DNA of 64,000 bases from Nostoc foliaceum FACHB-393. Lineage in GTDB: Bacteria; Cyanobacteriota; Cyanobacteriia; Cyanobacteriales; Nostocaceae. The stretch lies in the NCBI RefSeq assembly GCF_014698505.1, contig NZ_JACJTD010000009.1, positions 1-64,000 on the forward strand, given 5' to 3'. Made by a program: the position numbers and the translations under genes. Below, one piece after another: positions 9,554 to 18,783 of the stretch (positions within the stretch are counted from its first letter, which is position 1; the number at the start of each line of letters is the position of its first letter). The notes beneath the pieces were generated by a model. It had not been told where the DNA came from. It saw only the letters and a list, made by a program, of their open reading frames with translations, and did not search any database.

Positions 9554-9964
9554 ATGATTATGGAAAAATCGACTTTTGGACAATTAGAAATAGAAATATC
9601 ACAGCAAATCATAAAATTATATAGTGAGAGACTAGGCAAGTCTCCTAGCCTAATTATTTGCCATTTTTTTGATACTGAAATTGTAATTTCTATAGAAAAC
9701 TCTGTGACCCAAGCAGAACAAACTCTACTGAAGGGAGGTTATGCGATTTTAGCTGAACAAATACGATTATATTTAGACAAAATAATTAAACCAGAATTGA
9801 AAAATTTGATTGAGGAAATTATTGGTCAACCAGTCCTAGAACTTATGTCCAACACAAATTTAGCAACAGGTCGTACTGGAATTATTGTAGTTTTCAATCA
9901 ATTACCTGATCTGTGTAATGTTGAATTTATTCCCAAGGGGAATGTAAAGAACTTAGCTGACTGA
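9554..9964 (+). CDS. DUF2294 domain protein
   Basis: The protein matches the DUF2294 pattern: an N-terminal helix, a GKSPSLIICHFFDTEIVISIENSVT strand pair, a long helix with TLLKGGYAILAEQIR, and a C-terminal strand. Family members are small cytoplasmic proteins of unknown function, often near stress or transport genes in cyanobacteria. The frame begins MIMEKSTFG; the second ATG (MEKS, 9560) may be the real start. Its 3' end overlaps the convergent receiver-domain gene by 38 bases, so their mRNAs would be complementary at their ends. Confidence 0.75.
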   Translation: MIMEKSTFGQLEIEISQQIIKLYSERLGKSPSLIICHFFDTEIVISIENSVTQAEQTLLKGGYAILAEQIRLYLDKIIKPELKNLIEEIIGQPVLELMSNTNLATGRTGIIVVFNQLPDLCNVEFIPKGNVKNLAD

Positions 9965-10328
9965 TGTGGCGACTGATTACCACTTCTAATTGAATAAAAT
10001 CATAGGGTTTAGTAATGCAATCATCAAATCCTGTGAGCATCGCAGATTCATAATGTCGCGCCATTGTTAGAGGTGTTATTGCAATGATTGGGATAGTAGC
10101 GGTTTTTGAGTCGTGTTTGAGGTAATTAATAACTCGGTTCGCACTCAAATTAGTTAGCATCATATCTAGCAGGATTAAATCTGGTTGATGAGTTTGTGCC
10201 AATATCACAGCCCTCACCCCTTGCTTGGTACAAATGCATGAAAAATTTAATCTTCGTAGATGAGAATTAAGTAGTTCTAAATCATGTAGACTCTGTTCTA
10301 CAACCAAAATTAAAGGCTGTCCATTCAT
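9927..10328 (-). CDS. Single-domain response regulator (receiver only)
   Basis: The 133 residues cover one CheY-like receiver domain with no output domain. The phospho-acceptor is D55 (LILLDMML), the conserved Thr is T85 (AITPL) and the conserved lysine is K107 (ITKPYD). The usual acidic pair near the N-terminus (DD or ED) reads E11-Q12 here, so magnesium binding and phosphorylation may be altered. No histidine kinase gene is nearby. The gene overlaps the convergent DUF2294 gene. The role is likely phosphorelay or protein-interaction signalling; the partner is unknown. Confidence 0.82.
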   Translation of the reverse strand: MNGQPLILVVEQSLHDLELLNSHLRRLNFSCICTKQGVRAVILAQTHQPDLILLDMMLTNLSANRVINYLKHDSKTATIPIIAITPLTMARHYESAMLTGFDDCITKPYDFIQLEVVISRHISQLSSLHSPWE

Positions 10329-10354
10329 CAGCAGTTAGTCCTGTCCAAGAAAGG

Positions 10355-10402
10355 CTAGGCATAAAGACTCCGCCCATCAGGAAAACCTAGAGGTCTTTTT
10401 TT
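10355..10402 (+). terminator. Terminator-like structure with two competing stems
   Basis: CTAGG (10355-10359) can pair with CCTAG (10386-10390), and AAAGAC (10363-10368) can pair with GTCTTT (10393-10398). A run of seven T follows on the plus strand. The two pairings cross, so they would be alternatives or a pseudoknot. It lies just upstream of the minus-strand receiver gene, so a plus-strand terminator here implies an unannotated short plus-strand transcript or antisense RNA. Confidence 0.35.
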
Positions 10403-10645
10403 ATTATAAATGCTTAAGCAAATGTACTTAGGTAGTTTCAGGCGACTAACTAGGACATGAAATGAATAGGCTGATGTATAATCCATTAGGTTGTTTATCT
10501 GCGCTAAATTTTAGGTAAGAGCATAAAGTCATGATAGCAAGCAGATAGTAGCATATTTGCTACAGTATACTTGCAATAATTGACCCAATGATTTGTATCT
10601 GGCGTAGCGCGTCTCTAAACTTACACTAAAGTTTTCCTTTTATAC

Positions 10646-11962
10646 TTACTTACCTGCTGTCCTCTGTTGTAACTGACGTGCAAAAGCGATTGCCTCTGTT
10701 GGTGTTGAGACTTTCCCCTCAGCTTGTGCTACGCCAATTTCTGTCAACATTTGGCCGATGATTGGCGAAGCTGGAATATCTAATGCTATAATCAACTCCT
10801 TCCCGCTTACTAGTGGAGTGGGATGAGCGACCAGATCATCAGGGTTAAGGTAGCGGTTGATCAAAGGTGCCCAAATAAGGCAGCATCTTGCTTTGGTTTC
10901 CACTGCTGTGTGTAGTGGCTTGTCACCAGACATCGCCTCTACCAAATTATCAAGTGCTACAGCGAGTACTACCGTAGCGGGAAAGACAATATCTGCGTCA
11001 TGGAAAAAAAAGTATTGTTCTCGCAAGGACATATCGACTACTTGAAGCTGCGGTAACAGTTTTAAAGCAGTGGTTACACCCCGGATTTCGGCACGACTAT
11101 AAGTTAGTTGATGTAGCTCTATTTCTGCTAATTCTGGATCTGGGTTGACAAGACAAGCAAGTTTGGCAATACCTAACCAAGTAGTTTTGATACTATCGCG
11201 GACATATTCTTGCAGTTGTGCCCCTAATTGTTGCCAATTTTGGGTGAGCAAGGCAGCTGCATTGTCAACTGCTGCTAGTTTGATCAAGCTTTCACGGGTG
11301 GTGTTTTTGAAGAAAGGGGCAAGTAAACCATCTTCCCAAGCACTTGTGATCCAGCGAGTACCCTGAGAATTTGCCAGTAGATAGCCAATTTCTACCCTAA
11401 CTCGTTCGGCTGCAACTTTGCTGATATGTGATGCTAAAGAACGAATTGCGGCTTGGGTAGCTGGCTCAATAGTAAAACCTAGTTGGGCGGCTTGGCGATA
11501 ACCTCGCATTAACCGCAAAGGATCGTCTTCTAAGTTCGCGGGTGATACCATTCGCAAAATGCCCTGTTGTAAATCTGCATAACCTTGCAGAGGATCAATG
11601 ATTTCTTGGGTATGGGGATTATAGGCGATCGCATTTACTGTAAAGTCCCGTCTGTGCAAATCAACTTCTAAACTATCTCCTTCCTGTTGGGCAAAGTCAG
11701 CTGTGGCGTGAGGAAAAACCACACGAGCAATTTGCCGTTCGGCATCGAGCAACACAAAACCAGCTTTGTAATGATGAGCGATCGCTCTTGCTACCTTTAC
11801 CGCCTTGGATGGTATAACAAAATCTAGATCCAAATATTCGCGAGTTCTGCCAAGGATAGCATCTCGGACAGCGCCACCTACCATGTAAGCAGGTTGTGGC
11901 AGTAATTCCAAGCTAAAAGGCCAATTTTCGGGAGCTAGGGTAGAAGGAATTGATTCGTGCAT
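10646..11962 (-). CDS. CCA tRNA nucleotidyltransferase / poly(A) polymerase family
   Basis: This class II nucleotidyltransferase adds CCA (or only CC or A) to tRNA 3' ends. Motif A is YMVGGAVRDAILGRTREYLDLDFVI, with the GG and DxD metal ligands at about residues 25-50. RRDFTVNAIAY and LEDDPLRLMRGYRQAAQLGF are the following conserved motifs of the head and neck. I prefer the ATG at 11962 (MHESIPSTL) to the upstream ATG at 11977. Some cyanobacteria split CCA addition between two related enzymes; which activity this copy has cannot be read reliably here. It is monocistronic and divergent from ycf34. Confidence 0.87.
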   Translation of the reverse strand: MHESIPSTLAPENWPFSLELLPQPAYMVGGAVRDAILGRTREYLDLDFVIPSKAVKVARAIAHHYKAGFVLLDAERQIARVVFPHATADFAQQEGDSLEVDLHRRDFTVNAIAYNPHTQEIIDPLQGYADLQQGILRMVSPANLEDDPLRLMRGYRQAAQLGFTIEPATQAAIRSLASHISKVAAERVRVEIGYLLANSQGTRWITSAWEDGLLAPFFKNTTRESLIKLAAVDNAAALLTQNWQQLGAQLQEYVRDSIKTTWLGIAKLACLVNPDPELAEIELHQLTYSRAEIRGVTTALKLLPQLQVVDMSLREQYFFFHDADIVFPATVVLAVALDNLVEAMSGDKPLHTAVETKARCCLIWAPLINRYLNPDDLVAHPTPLVSGKELIIALDIPASPIIGQMLTEIGVAQAEGKVSTPTEAIAFARQLQQRTAGK

Positions 11963-12048
11963 TGTAATAAAAATCAACCCAGCAACTCATGAATAACAGT
12001 TGGGCTTAAGTTAGATTAACAATAAAGGCCCCTGGAGTTGGTTCTATT

Positions 12049-12297
12049 ATGTGTATTTGCGTGAACTGCCACTATGTAGACCGATGTGTTACCTATCATG
12101 CCGTCGAAGGACAGCACCAACAGCCTCACTTGACCGAAACACCAAATTTTGACCCGAATGAACCTTCTATCAATGTCAACATTCGGACTAAAGAGGATGT
12201 AATTGAAATGGAATGGGATGTTGTTGGTTGTCTGAGCTTCAAACGGGAAACGGGTAAGTGGTCGAAGTTGCGTCCTGGTGAATTAGTGCCGACTTGA
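12049..12297 (+). CDS. ycf34: Ycf34 family protein
   Basis: The 82-residue product begins MCICVNCHYVDRC, the cysteine-rich signature of Ycf34, and contains WDVVGCLSFKRETGKWSKLRPGE, the conserved C-terminal half. Ycf34 is conserved in cyanobacteria and red-lineage plastids. In Synechocystis it has been linked to iron-sulfur cluster binding and photosynthetic electron transport. The four N-terminal and central cysteines are present. The gene stands alone, divergent from the tRNA nucleotidyltransferase gene. Confidence 0.88.
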   Translation: MCICVNCHYVDRCVTYHAVEGQHQQPHLTETPNFDPNEPSINVNIRTKEDVIEMEWDVVGCLSFKRETGKWSKLRPGELVPT

Positions 12298-12676
12298 TAG
12301 AAAATGATTGGTGTATCTTACAGCTATTTTCTGGTAAATAGACCACTCGGTAGGGGCACAGCATTGCTGTGCCCTTACGACAGATGTGCTTCAAATACAT
12401 GATTTCTGCTGTAATGAGATTTTGTTTATCTAAACGATCGCGAATTTATGGTATGGGGAAGAACAGAGAAAGTGAACAGCAAGGGAAGATTTGCGATCGC
12501 CTACGGCCGGCGCTTGCGCCATCGCGTTCTGATTTTGCTCAAACAGTAAAACATTTACCCTAAGACTTCTGTGCAAAGCATAAGAAAAGAAATGTAGTCT
12601 ATTCAATTAAGAACCGCTATGTTATATGCTTGAATAAATCACGTTAACTTTATAAAAATAGATATTTTAAGTAACT
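12298..12676. other. Intergenic region with two dispersed palindromes
   Basis: No gene is visible. A palindrome with 14-bp arms and one mismatch (GTAGGGGCACAGCA and complement) lies at 12350-12378 and is a relative of the one at 2034-2062. A second GC-rich repeat containing a HIP1 octamer (GCGATCGCCTACGGCCGGCG) lies at about 12494-12528. AT-rich DNA follows up to tsaB. Confidence 0.6.
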
Positions 12677-13333
12677 TTGACAACGGAACTAGAAGACCTT
12701 GTAACAAATAAATACGCTTTGGCACTACATACCACCACACCAGAATTAGGTTTGGGAATTAGTAATTTTGCTGGTGAAACTCGCTCTCAGGTTTGGAATT
12801 TGGGACGTGATTTATCTAGCTTAGTACATCAATATTTAATTGAATTTATCAAACCGCAAACTTGGGGAGATTTGTCATTTATCGCAGTTGCAAAAGGGCC
12901 TGGCGGCTTTACAGGAACTCGGATTGGTGTTGTTACTGCTCGTACTTTAGGGCAACAGTTAGATATTCCTGTATTTGCGATTTCAACTTTGGCTGCGGTA
13001 GCTTGGTCAGAAGCAAGCAAAAGTCAAAATCCAACAACGATTGCTGTGGAAATGCCAGCCCAACGAGGTCAAATTTTCGCTGCTATTTATCAGTTTGAGC
13101 CAGATGCTTCTAAACTCAAAGTGTGTTTGCCAGACAGAGTGTTCACACCAGAAGCATGGCAAGAAACTTTAGCGAATTGGAACACTAATTATCAGTTGAT
13201 TCAAGCCCAATCTGGTCTAGCAGCGACAGTGACAAGTATTTTGGAACTAGCTAATCTCGATTGGCAAGAGGGCAAGTGTCCTAATTGGTCAGAGGCTTTG
13301 CCATATTATGGGCAACATCCTGTAGAACTTTAA
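12677..13333 (+). CDS. tsaB: tRNA threonylcarbamoyladenosine biosynthesis protein TsaB
   Basis: TsaB is the scaffold partner of TsaD in making t6A at position 37 of ANN-decoding tRNAs. The product has the ASKHA-fold landmarks: ALALHTTTPELGLGI at the N-terminus and FIAVAKGPGGFTGTRIGVVTARTLG at about residue 72. The first in-frame start is TTG at 12677, giving 218 residues; no ATG occurs before the conserved region, so a non-ATG start is needed. It is cytoplasmic. The neighbouring genes give no pathway hint. Confidence 0.85.
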   Translation: MTTELEDLVTNKYALALHTTTPELGLGISNFAGETRSQVWNLGRDLSSLVHQYLIEFIKPQTWGDLSFIAVAKGPGGFTGTRIGVVTARTLGQQLDIPVFAISTLAAVAWSEASKSQNPTTIAVEMPAQRGQIFAAIYQFEPDASKLKVCLPDRVFTPEAWQETLANWNTNYQLIQAQSGLAATVTSILELANLDWQEGKCPNWSEALPYYGQHPVEL

Positions 13334-13378
13334 CTGATATGCGTCAATTCCTTCGCGTCACAGTACATAAATCTAAAA

Positions 13379-14296
13379 TTAGAACAGCCACAGCCAAACT
13401 GGGAGAGTAACCAACAATACTATAGCCCCAGTAGCTAAAGCAGTAACCGCCAAATCGCGGTCGAGATTGAATGTCTCAGCAATTACCAGTGTGCCGAAAG
13501 CTGGGGGCATAGCCATTTGTAAGAGAATTACCTTTGCTGTGGAACCAGTTAATCCAAACAGTGGCAATATACTGCCCAATATCAAGGGAACTAACAACAT
13601 TTTGATTCCCAAACTCATCCCTGCTTGTGGTAGGCTACGCCAAGATTTGAGCAGTCCTATTCGCATTCCTATTAACACTAGAGATAAAGCTACACTACTC
13701 CAAGCCAATTTCTCTAAGCAGAATTCTACTACTGTGGGAATTGTTGCTTCTCGAACCAACAAGCCAAATCCAAAACTCCATAGCGCAGGATTAATTAAGA
13801 TGACCCTCGCAGTCTGCCAATGATTCTGGACACCGCCGCCAAAACGGGCTGCTAGTAGAACACCCAAGCCATAAGTTCCTGGGAATGAACCTAATAAATC
13901 GTAAAATAACGCCCAAGCAAAGTATTCTTTGCCTAATATTGCTAAGGTGATGGGAAAGCCAAGATAACCTGTATTACCCAGCGTTGCCGCTAGGATCAAG
14001 CTAGCCTGGGTTGGTGCTTGGGGGACAGTCTTTCTAAAATAGGCTTGTGCTTTAATCCCTAACCAAGCTAAAAATGCTCCGAGTAAAATGGCTAGGTAAG
14101 CTATTCCAGGTGCAATCCAAATTTGCCCTGATAAACTAGATTGACGCAAAAAAGATACTATGCTTATGGGTACTCCCACCCAAAAAAGATACTGTCCCAA
14201 ACGTGTAGGAACTGTTACAGGTAGTTTGCGTCCGAGAATAAAACCTACCAGTACTAATCCTCCCAGCTTGACGTATAGTTCTAAAAGGTTTGTCAA
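13379..14296 (-). CDS. AEC family transporter (auxin efflux carrier type)
   Basis: This integral membrane protein has about ten hydrophobic helices in the AEC/BART pattern, an N-terminal five-helix half and a C-terminal five-helix half separated by a short cytoplasmic loop near residue 150. Family members export or facilitate transport of small organic acids such as malate. The longest frame starts at an ATG at 14359, but this overlaps the divergent peptidase frame. A TTG at 14296 (giving LTNLLELYVKLGG, read as Met) fits the usual family start better. The substrate is unknown. Confidence 0.82.
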   Translation of the reverse strand: MTNLLELYVKLGGLVLVGFILGRKLPVTVPTRLGQYLFWVGVPISIVSFLRQSSLSGQIWIAPGIAYLAILLGAFLAWLGIKAQAYFRKTVPQAPTQASLILAATLGNTGYLGFPITLAILGKEYFAWALFYDLLGSFPGTYGLGVLLAARFGGGVQNHWQTARVILINPALWSFGFGLLVREATIPTVVEFCLEKLAWSSVALSLVLIGMRIGLLKSWRSLPQAGMSLGIKMLLVPLILGSILPLFGLTGSTAKVILLQMAMPPAFGTLVIAETFNLDRDLAVTALATGAIVLLVTLPVWLWLF

Positions 14297-14398
14297 GATT
14301 GCGCCTAAGAACCACAGATGTAAAATGCTACCTGTTACGTTTACTTTTGTCCAGTGCAAAATCTGTTATGGCTATCCCACAAAAACAGGAGTTTACCC

Positions 14399-15199
14399 TT
14401 GAATAAGGCTGGGTTTTCTGGAAAACCGCAAAACTCATCGAATGACCTTGGTGATGATATTCCAGTGGCTGTACGCGATACCCCTGTTGCAGCACCTAAC
14501 ATCTGGTTGCAACCCCGAATTATCCTTATTGGGGGAGTTGCGGGATTTGTCTTACTGGCTTTAATTAGCGGTTTTTTGTTTTTCGTCACTGCACCCAAAA
14601 AAATCGCTGATTCTCAACCCTCGGTCACTAGTTCTGCACCTACATCAACTACAGAATCTGATAATGTCAATACTTTGTTAGGACATCTGGCATACCCGGA
14701 AGCGCCTGAGTCAGAACTAGTAACCATCTCCGCAAATAGGGGCATTAGAATGCGAAAATCTGCTGCCCAAAAGTTTGAGGAGATGGTAGCAGCAGCGCGG
14801 AGTGCAGGTGTAATTTTAGTACCAATTTCTGGCTTTCGCTCAGTCAAAGACCAGGAGCCATTGTTTTTTGGTGTCGGTGCCCAGCGAAATCAAACACCAA
14901 TAGAACGAGCTGCCCTCAGCGCTCCTCCTGGTCATAGCGAACATCACACAGGTTATGCTGTGGATGTTGGAGACGGATCAGTACCAGCAACTAATCTCCA
15001 AACTAACTTTGACAATACCAAGGCTTATCGGTGGCTGCAAGCAAATGCAGCACGTTTCAGCTTTGAAATGTCATTTCCTAAAAATAATGCTCAAGGTGTG
15101 AGTTATGAGCCTTGGCACTGGCGTTTTGTAGGCGATCGCAATAGTTTAGAAATGTTCTACAAAGCCAGAAATTTGAAACCCGCTCAAATATCACCATAG
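14399..15199 (+). CDS. D-alanyl-D-alanine carboxypeptidase, VanY/M15B type
   Basis: This zinc peptidase would trim D-Ala from peptidoglycan stem peptides in the periplasm. One N-terminal transmembrane anchor (IILIGGVAGFVLLALISGFLFF) is followed by an M15 catalytic domain. Motifs are SGFRSVKDQEPLF, the zinc motif HSEHHTGYAVDVGD and the final EPWHWRFVG. The open frame extends to an ATG at 14354, overlapping the divergent AEC gene; a TTG at 14399 (NKAGFSGK) is a plausible real start and leaves about 100 bases for two promoters. The class call is firm; the start is uncertain. Confidence 0.85.
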   Translation: MNKAGFSGKPQNSSNDLGDDIPVAVRDTPVAAPNIWLQPRIILIGGVAGFVLLALISGFLFFVTAPKKIADSQPSVTSSAPTSTTESDNVNTLLGHLAYPEAPESELVTISANRGIRMRKSAAQKFEEMVAAARSAGVILVPISGFRSVKDQEPLFFGVGAQRNQTPIERAALSAPPGHSEHHTGYAVDVGDGSVPATNLQTNFDNTKAYRWLQANAARFSFEMSFPKNNAQGVSYEPWHWRFVGDRNSLEMFYKARNLKPAQISP

Positions 15200-15624
15200 G
15201 AGACTGGAGTCAAAATAATTCGTAATTCGTAATTCGTAATGACGCTCCTGCGTCGCTCTAAGCGTTGGCGCAGCCTCTCGTAGAGAAGGCTTTACGCTGC
15301 GTTAACGTAATTCGTAATTATTACCCCAGGCACGCCACTTGCTGTACTTGGGGAAATCCCAAGACCGCAGTCGCTTATAAATGTGCTTGGTCTGTAATAT
15401 GCGACTAATCATAGCGGTTGCATCAAAGATAGTAATGTCGCTCTAGCTGATGTTAATTAAGGCAATATACAGGTTAGATTTAAGATTAATTAAGTCTCAG
15501 ATTTAAGAGCTTAAAAAACGGTAGATTGTTGATTTATCTACCGCTTTTTATGTATGTTGAATACGGTACTCAAAAGTCAAGTAATATTTTTCCTTGCTTT
15601 CATATCAAGGTGAATTTTGAGTAT
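15200..15624. other. Intergenic region with repeats and a bidirectional terminator
   Basis: No gene is visible between these convergent genes. TAATTCGTAATTCGTAAT direct repeats flank a GC-rich dispersed repeat (about 15240-15305). A CACGCCACTTGCT segment at about 15331 recurs in the strong hairpin at 55662-55710. A terminator hairpin lies at 15519-15543. Confidence 0.6.
15519..15543. terminator. Bidirectional rho-independent terminator
   Basis: The arms CGGTAGAT and ATCTACCG form an 8-bp stem, preceded by AAAAAA and followed by TTTTT after one base. It can end transcription from either side, which fits its place between the convergent vanY-like and tspO-like genes. Confidence 0.7.
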
Positions 15625-16380
15625 TTATTTCTCCACAGGTGTTAGTTTTAAAGGGTACAATGGCTCAGATCCATTTAATTGCCAAATTCTAAATACCAAT
15701 ACAGCAGCTACAGTTAGCCATACACAGGAAAATGATAAAGTCATTCCCGCTATAGGATTAGTTTGCCAATAAATTGCCGTCACCACTACAGCAGATAACC
15801 AAGGGCCGAAAATAACTACAGGTACAGCAGCACCTAATCTCCGTTCTACAGTAAAAATCGTATTCCAAGTATCACCTAAAGCCAGATGAACCACAAACAA
15901 AATTAAAGGCAGCACTAAAAATTGGTGATTCATTTGCTGCCAAAGCAATACAGAAGAAATTACCCGCAAAACGGCAATTATCATCCAAACTATGGGAAAT
16001 ACTAAAGGTGGAGGAGACCAGCTTGGTCTGATCACCTGGTCATAAGTCTGACGAGAACGAGTATTATCTAAAAGAGAAAAAATTCGTGAACGGATACTTA
16101 ATATAGCAAAAAACAATCCAGTCAATAAAGTGCTAAACCAACTGGGAAAAGAAGAATTGCTATCAATCAACATTACTAATTTTTCCATTCCCAGCAACAC
16201 AAGAATCATAACTACTATTTGTAGGATAGTCCCTAGTGTATAAACTAAAACTGCTCTGATATCTAGTTCTTGTGTAGTAGCTATTGATGTATGTGGAAAC
16301 TGTTGTTGATTAAGAGTTTTTACCCCCATCACTGTATTGACAAACTGTTCAAGTATTCCACTATTATTGGATTGATTCAT
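15625..16380 (-). CDS. TspO/MBR-like membrane protein
   Basis: A 251-residue polytopic membrane protein. From about residue 85 it follows the TspO/MBR pattern: RPSWSPPPLVFPIVWMIIAVLRVISSVLLW, then a LALGDTWNTIF helix and an ATAIYWQTNP-type helix, five helices in total. TspO proteins bind tetrapyrroles or other hydrophobic ligands and take part in stress signalling. Compared with typical TspO (about 160 residues) it has an extra N-terminal region of about 80 residues with two hydrophobic helices. The usual tryptophan-rich motifs are only partly kept, so this is a divergent member. Confidence 0.68.
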   Translation of the reverse strand: MNQSNNSGILEQFVNTVMGVKTLNQQQFPHTSIATTQELDIRAVLVYTLGTILQIVVMILVLLGMEKLVMLIDSNSSFPSWFSTLLTGLFFAILSIRSRIFSLLDNTRSRQTYDQVIRPSWSPPPLVFPIVWMIIAVLRVISSVLLWQQMNHQFLVLPLILFVVHLALGDTWNTIFTVERRLGAAVPVVIFGPWLSAVVVTAIYWQTNPIAGMTLSFSCVWLTVAAVLVFRIWQLNGSEPLYPLKLTPVEK

Positions 16381-16590
16381 AATTAAGAGATTGTGCGTAG
16401 TTTGTAATTAGTACTGCGATCGCTTCTTCTAGCGAAATGCTCCATTGCTCCACCAGCATGATTATCATAGTCGTCAATCACGATTGACCTCATTGTTATT
16501 TGGCGATGGGAAGAAGCAAGGGAGTAGAATTTTCCTCTCTGCCCCTTACACCCCGCCCCTCTGCCTCTTTTCAATGCCCCATGACCAATT

Positions 16591-18423
16591 TCATCTGCTG
16601 TTTCCTGGGTTCACAGGCACTGGTTTCTGATACTTACCTGGATACTTGCGCTGAAAATATTCCTCCATAATTTGTAAGATCATCGGCGCAGCAATGCTAC
16701 CACCACCACCGCCGGAATGTTCAGCAAATGCCACAATCAGAACTTCTGGTTGATCAGCAGGTGCATAGGCTCCAAACCAAGCGTGATTTTGCTTAACACG
16801 GCCCTTCCACGCTTCAGCAGTGCCACTTTTACCAGCGACTGGGGGAACTGTTGGCTGCTTCAAAGCCTTACCCGTGCCTTCAGCTACTACTTTTCGTAGT
16901 CCCTGACGGAGAACACTTATGGTTGTCGGCTTCATATTTAAAGATTCTCGCCAGCTTTTTGCTTCTTCGTTGTCTTTAAGCAAATGTGGCTGGACTCGAT
17001 AGCCACCATTAGCAGGCACGGCAAACATAACGGCGACTTGTAAAGGTGTAGTTTGTAAAGCACCTTGACCAATTGACATATTAATGCTGTCACCTACAGT
17101 CCAAGGTATCTTCCAAGCTTTCTGCTTCCATGCCTCATCTGGCACTAAACCTTTTGCTTCTTCGTTGCCAAACTCAAAGCCAGTTCTTTTACCAAATCCA
17201 TACTTGCGAGTCCATTCAATTAAAGTTGGGCCACCGACTCCCCGACCAATTTGATAGAAGAAAGTATCACTACTCCATTGCAATGCACCGACAAAACCCA
17301 ATGGGCCAAATCCAGCGTGATTCCATTCACCAAATCGGGTACCGCCAAAAGTTAAGGAACCGTAGGTTTGCAAAACTGTGCTAGGAGAGAATTTACCTGA
17401 TTCTAGACCGGCTGTGGTGGTGACAATTTTGAAGGTGCTTGCAGGTGGAAAAGCGCTGAGGGCGCGATTTACCAAAGGATGGTCGGCACCTTGGACAGTT
17501 TCCCAATCTTTTTGGGTGAGTTTCTGCTTCGAGAAAATATTTGGATCAAAGGTGGGGTGAGATACCATTGCTAAAACGGCACCATTCTTTGGATCAAGTG
17601 CCACGATCGCACCGTCGCGATCGCCCAAAGCTTTTTCTGCTGTCTTTTGCATATCCACATCTATAGTTAGGTGCAAATCGTTACCAGCTTTTGCCTGCTT
17701 TTCACCTAAAACCCGGAGCGGGCGACCTGCACCATCAACTTCTACCTGCTGACCGCCCCATTCGCCCCGCAGATTTTTCTCATAAGCTTTTTCAACTCCC
17801 ATTTGACCAATCACATCACCCAATCTGTAGCCTTCCTGCTTCTTTTCTTTTAACTGGTCGGCGGTTAGTTCTCGCGTATATCCTAATACATGTGCTAATT
17901 GCTTACCGTGGGGGTAGTAGCGAACCGCTTCTGTATGAATTTCTACGTTTTGGAGTTCAGTTTCATACTCTTTCAATGCGGTAATTTGTGCTTCGTTCAA
18001 GTCACGGGCAATCCTTATGAGTGAAGAAGAGTTAGCGCCTGCTTCTTCTAGTTTCTTTTCCATTTCTTCTTGAGGAACGTCAAGAATTTCAGATAGACGT
18101 GCTCCCACAACCGACCACGCAGGTTTAGTATGTGCCATCGGCCACAAATATACAGAGCGAGGATAGCGAGTACTGGCTAAAAGTTTGCCATTGCGGTCAA
18201 AGATGTTGCCTCGTTCTGGTTGTTTAGGGATCATCCGAATTCGATTTGACTCGGCTCGTTTTCGGTGGCTTGCTCCTTCAGTAATTTGCAAATATGCCAA
18301 ACGAACACTGATCCCAGTCATCATCAGTAGAGTAAATATAATTAAAAATATCGGCTGGAAACTCCGTCCGACTGTACGTGTATTTTTTTGTCCGCCAAGT
18401 GGAGATGGGTTGAATAAAGTCAT
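16591..18423 (-). CDS. mrdA: Penicillin-binding protein 2 (peptidoglycan transpeptidase)
   Basis: This class B penicillin-binding protein cross-links peptidoglycan during cell elongation together with RodA. The 610-residue protein has one N-terminal transmembrane anchor (about residues 22-45) and a PBP dimerisation domain (RGNIFDRNGKLLASTRYPRSVYLWP onward). The transpeptidase domain has the active serine at S329 (STFK), an SSD motif (QWSSDTFF) and KSGT (VAGKSGTAEAW). A short proline-rich tail ends the protein. A decayed partial duplicate lies just upstream (18784-19223), so the gene was once tandemly duplicated. Confidence 0.93.
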   Translation of the reverse strand: MTLFNPSPLGGQKNTRTVGRSFQPIFLIIFTLLMMTGISVRLAYLQITEGASHRKRAESNRIRMIPKQPERGNIFDRNGKLLASTRYPRSVYLWPMAHTKPAWSVVGARLSEILDVPQEEMEKKLEEAGANSSSLIRIARDLNEAQITALKEYETELQNVEIHTEAVRYYPHGKQLAHVLGYTRELTADQLKEKKQEGYRLGDVIGQMGVEKAYEKNLRGEWGGQQVEVDGAGRPLRVLGEKQAKAGNDLHLTIDVDMQKTAEKALGDRDGAIVALDPKNGAVLAMVSHPTFDPNIFSKQKLTQKDWETVQGADHPLVNRALSAFPPASTFKIVTTTAGLESGKFSPSTVLQTYGSLTFGGTRFGEWNHAGFGPLGFVGALQWSSDTFFYQIGRGVGGPTLIEWTRKYGFGKRTGFEFGNEEAKGLVPDEAWKQKAWKIPWTVGDSINMSIGQGALQTTPLQVAVMFAVPANGGYRVQPHLLKDNEEAKSWRESLNMKPTTISVLRQGLRKVVAEGTGKALKQPTVPPVAGKSGTAEAWKGRVKQNHAWFGAYAPADQPEVLIVAFAEHSGGGGGSIAAPMILQIMEEYFQRKYPGKYQKPVPVNPGNSR

Positions 18424-18783
18424 AAGACAAAGAGGATTTCAAAATTAAGATTATTTGTAAACAATTCTGCTAAATTCCTAGCAGGGATTTGATAGCAAAT
18501 TAATCGAGAGTGATTAATTATTTTTAATAGATACCATAAGCTCATATCTTCGATTTCGTCACCCAAAGGCTTTTTGAATTTTAAACTCCGCACACTATTA
18601 CATAACAGCAGAAATAAAAATAGCATTGAAAATGCTTAAAATGCCTAGAAATAGGGAATTTTTAATTTTTAATTTCCCACGCTAGTAGTCCCCCAAAGAA
18701 ACTTTACGGGGTTTATGGTAAGAAAATTAATTTCTTTTCTCCCCTTGTCTACTTTCACTCATCATTTTTGGGTTGGTCGAGTA
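18424..18783. other. Intergenic region, no gene seen
   Basis: AT-rich DNA between mrdA and its decayed copy. The mrdA promoter must lie at the left end. I see no strong repeat, hairpin or coding frame. Confidence 0.45.

Noticed and set aside
12369-12563. 64-residue plus-strand ORF between ycf34 and tsaB
   Set aside because: It is composed largely of dispersed repeat and HIP1 sequence.
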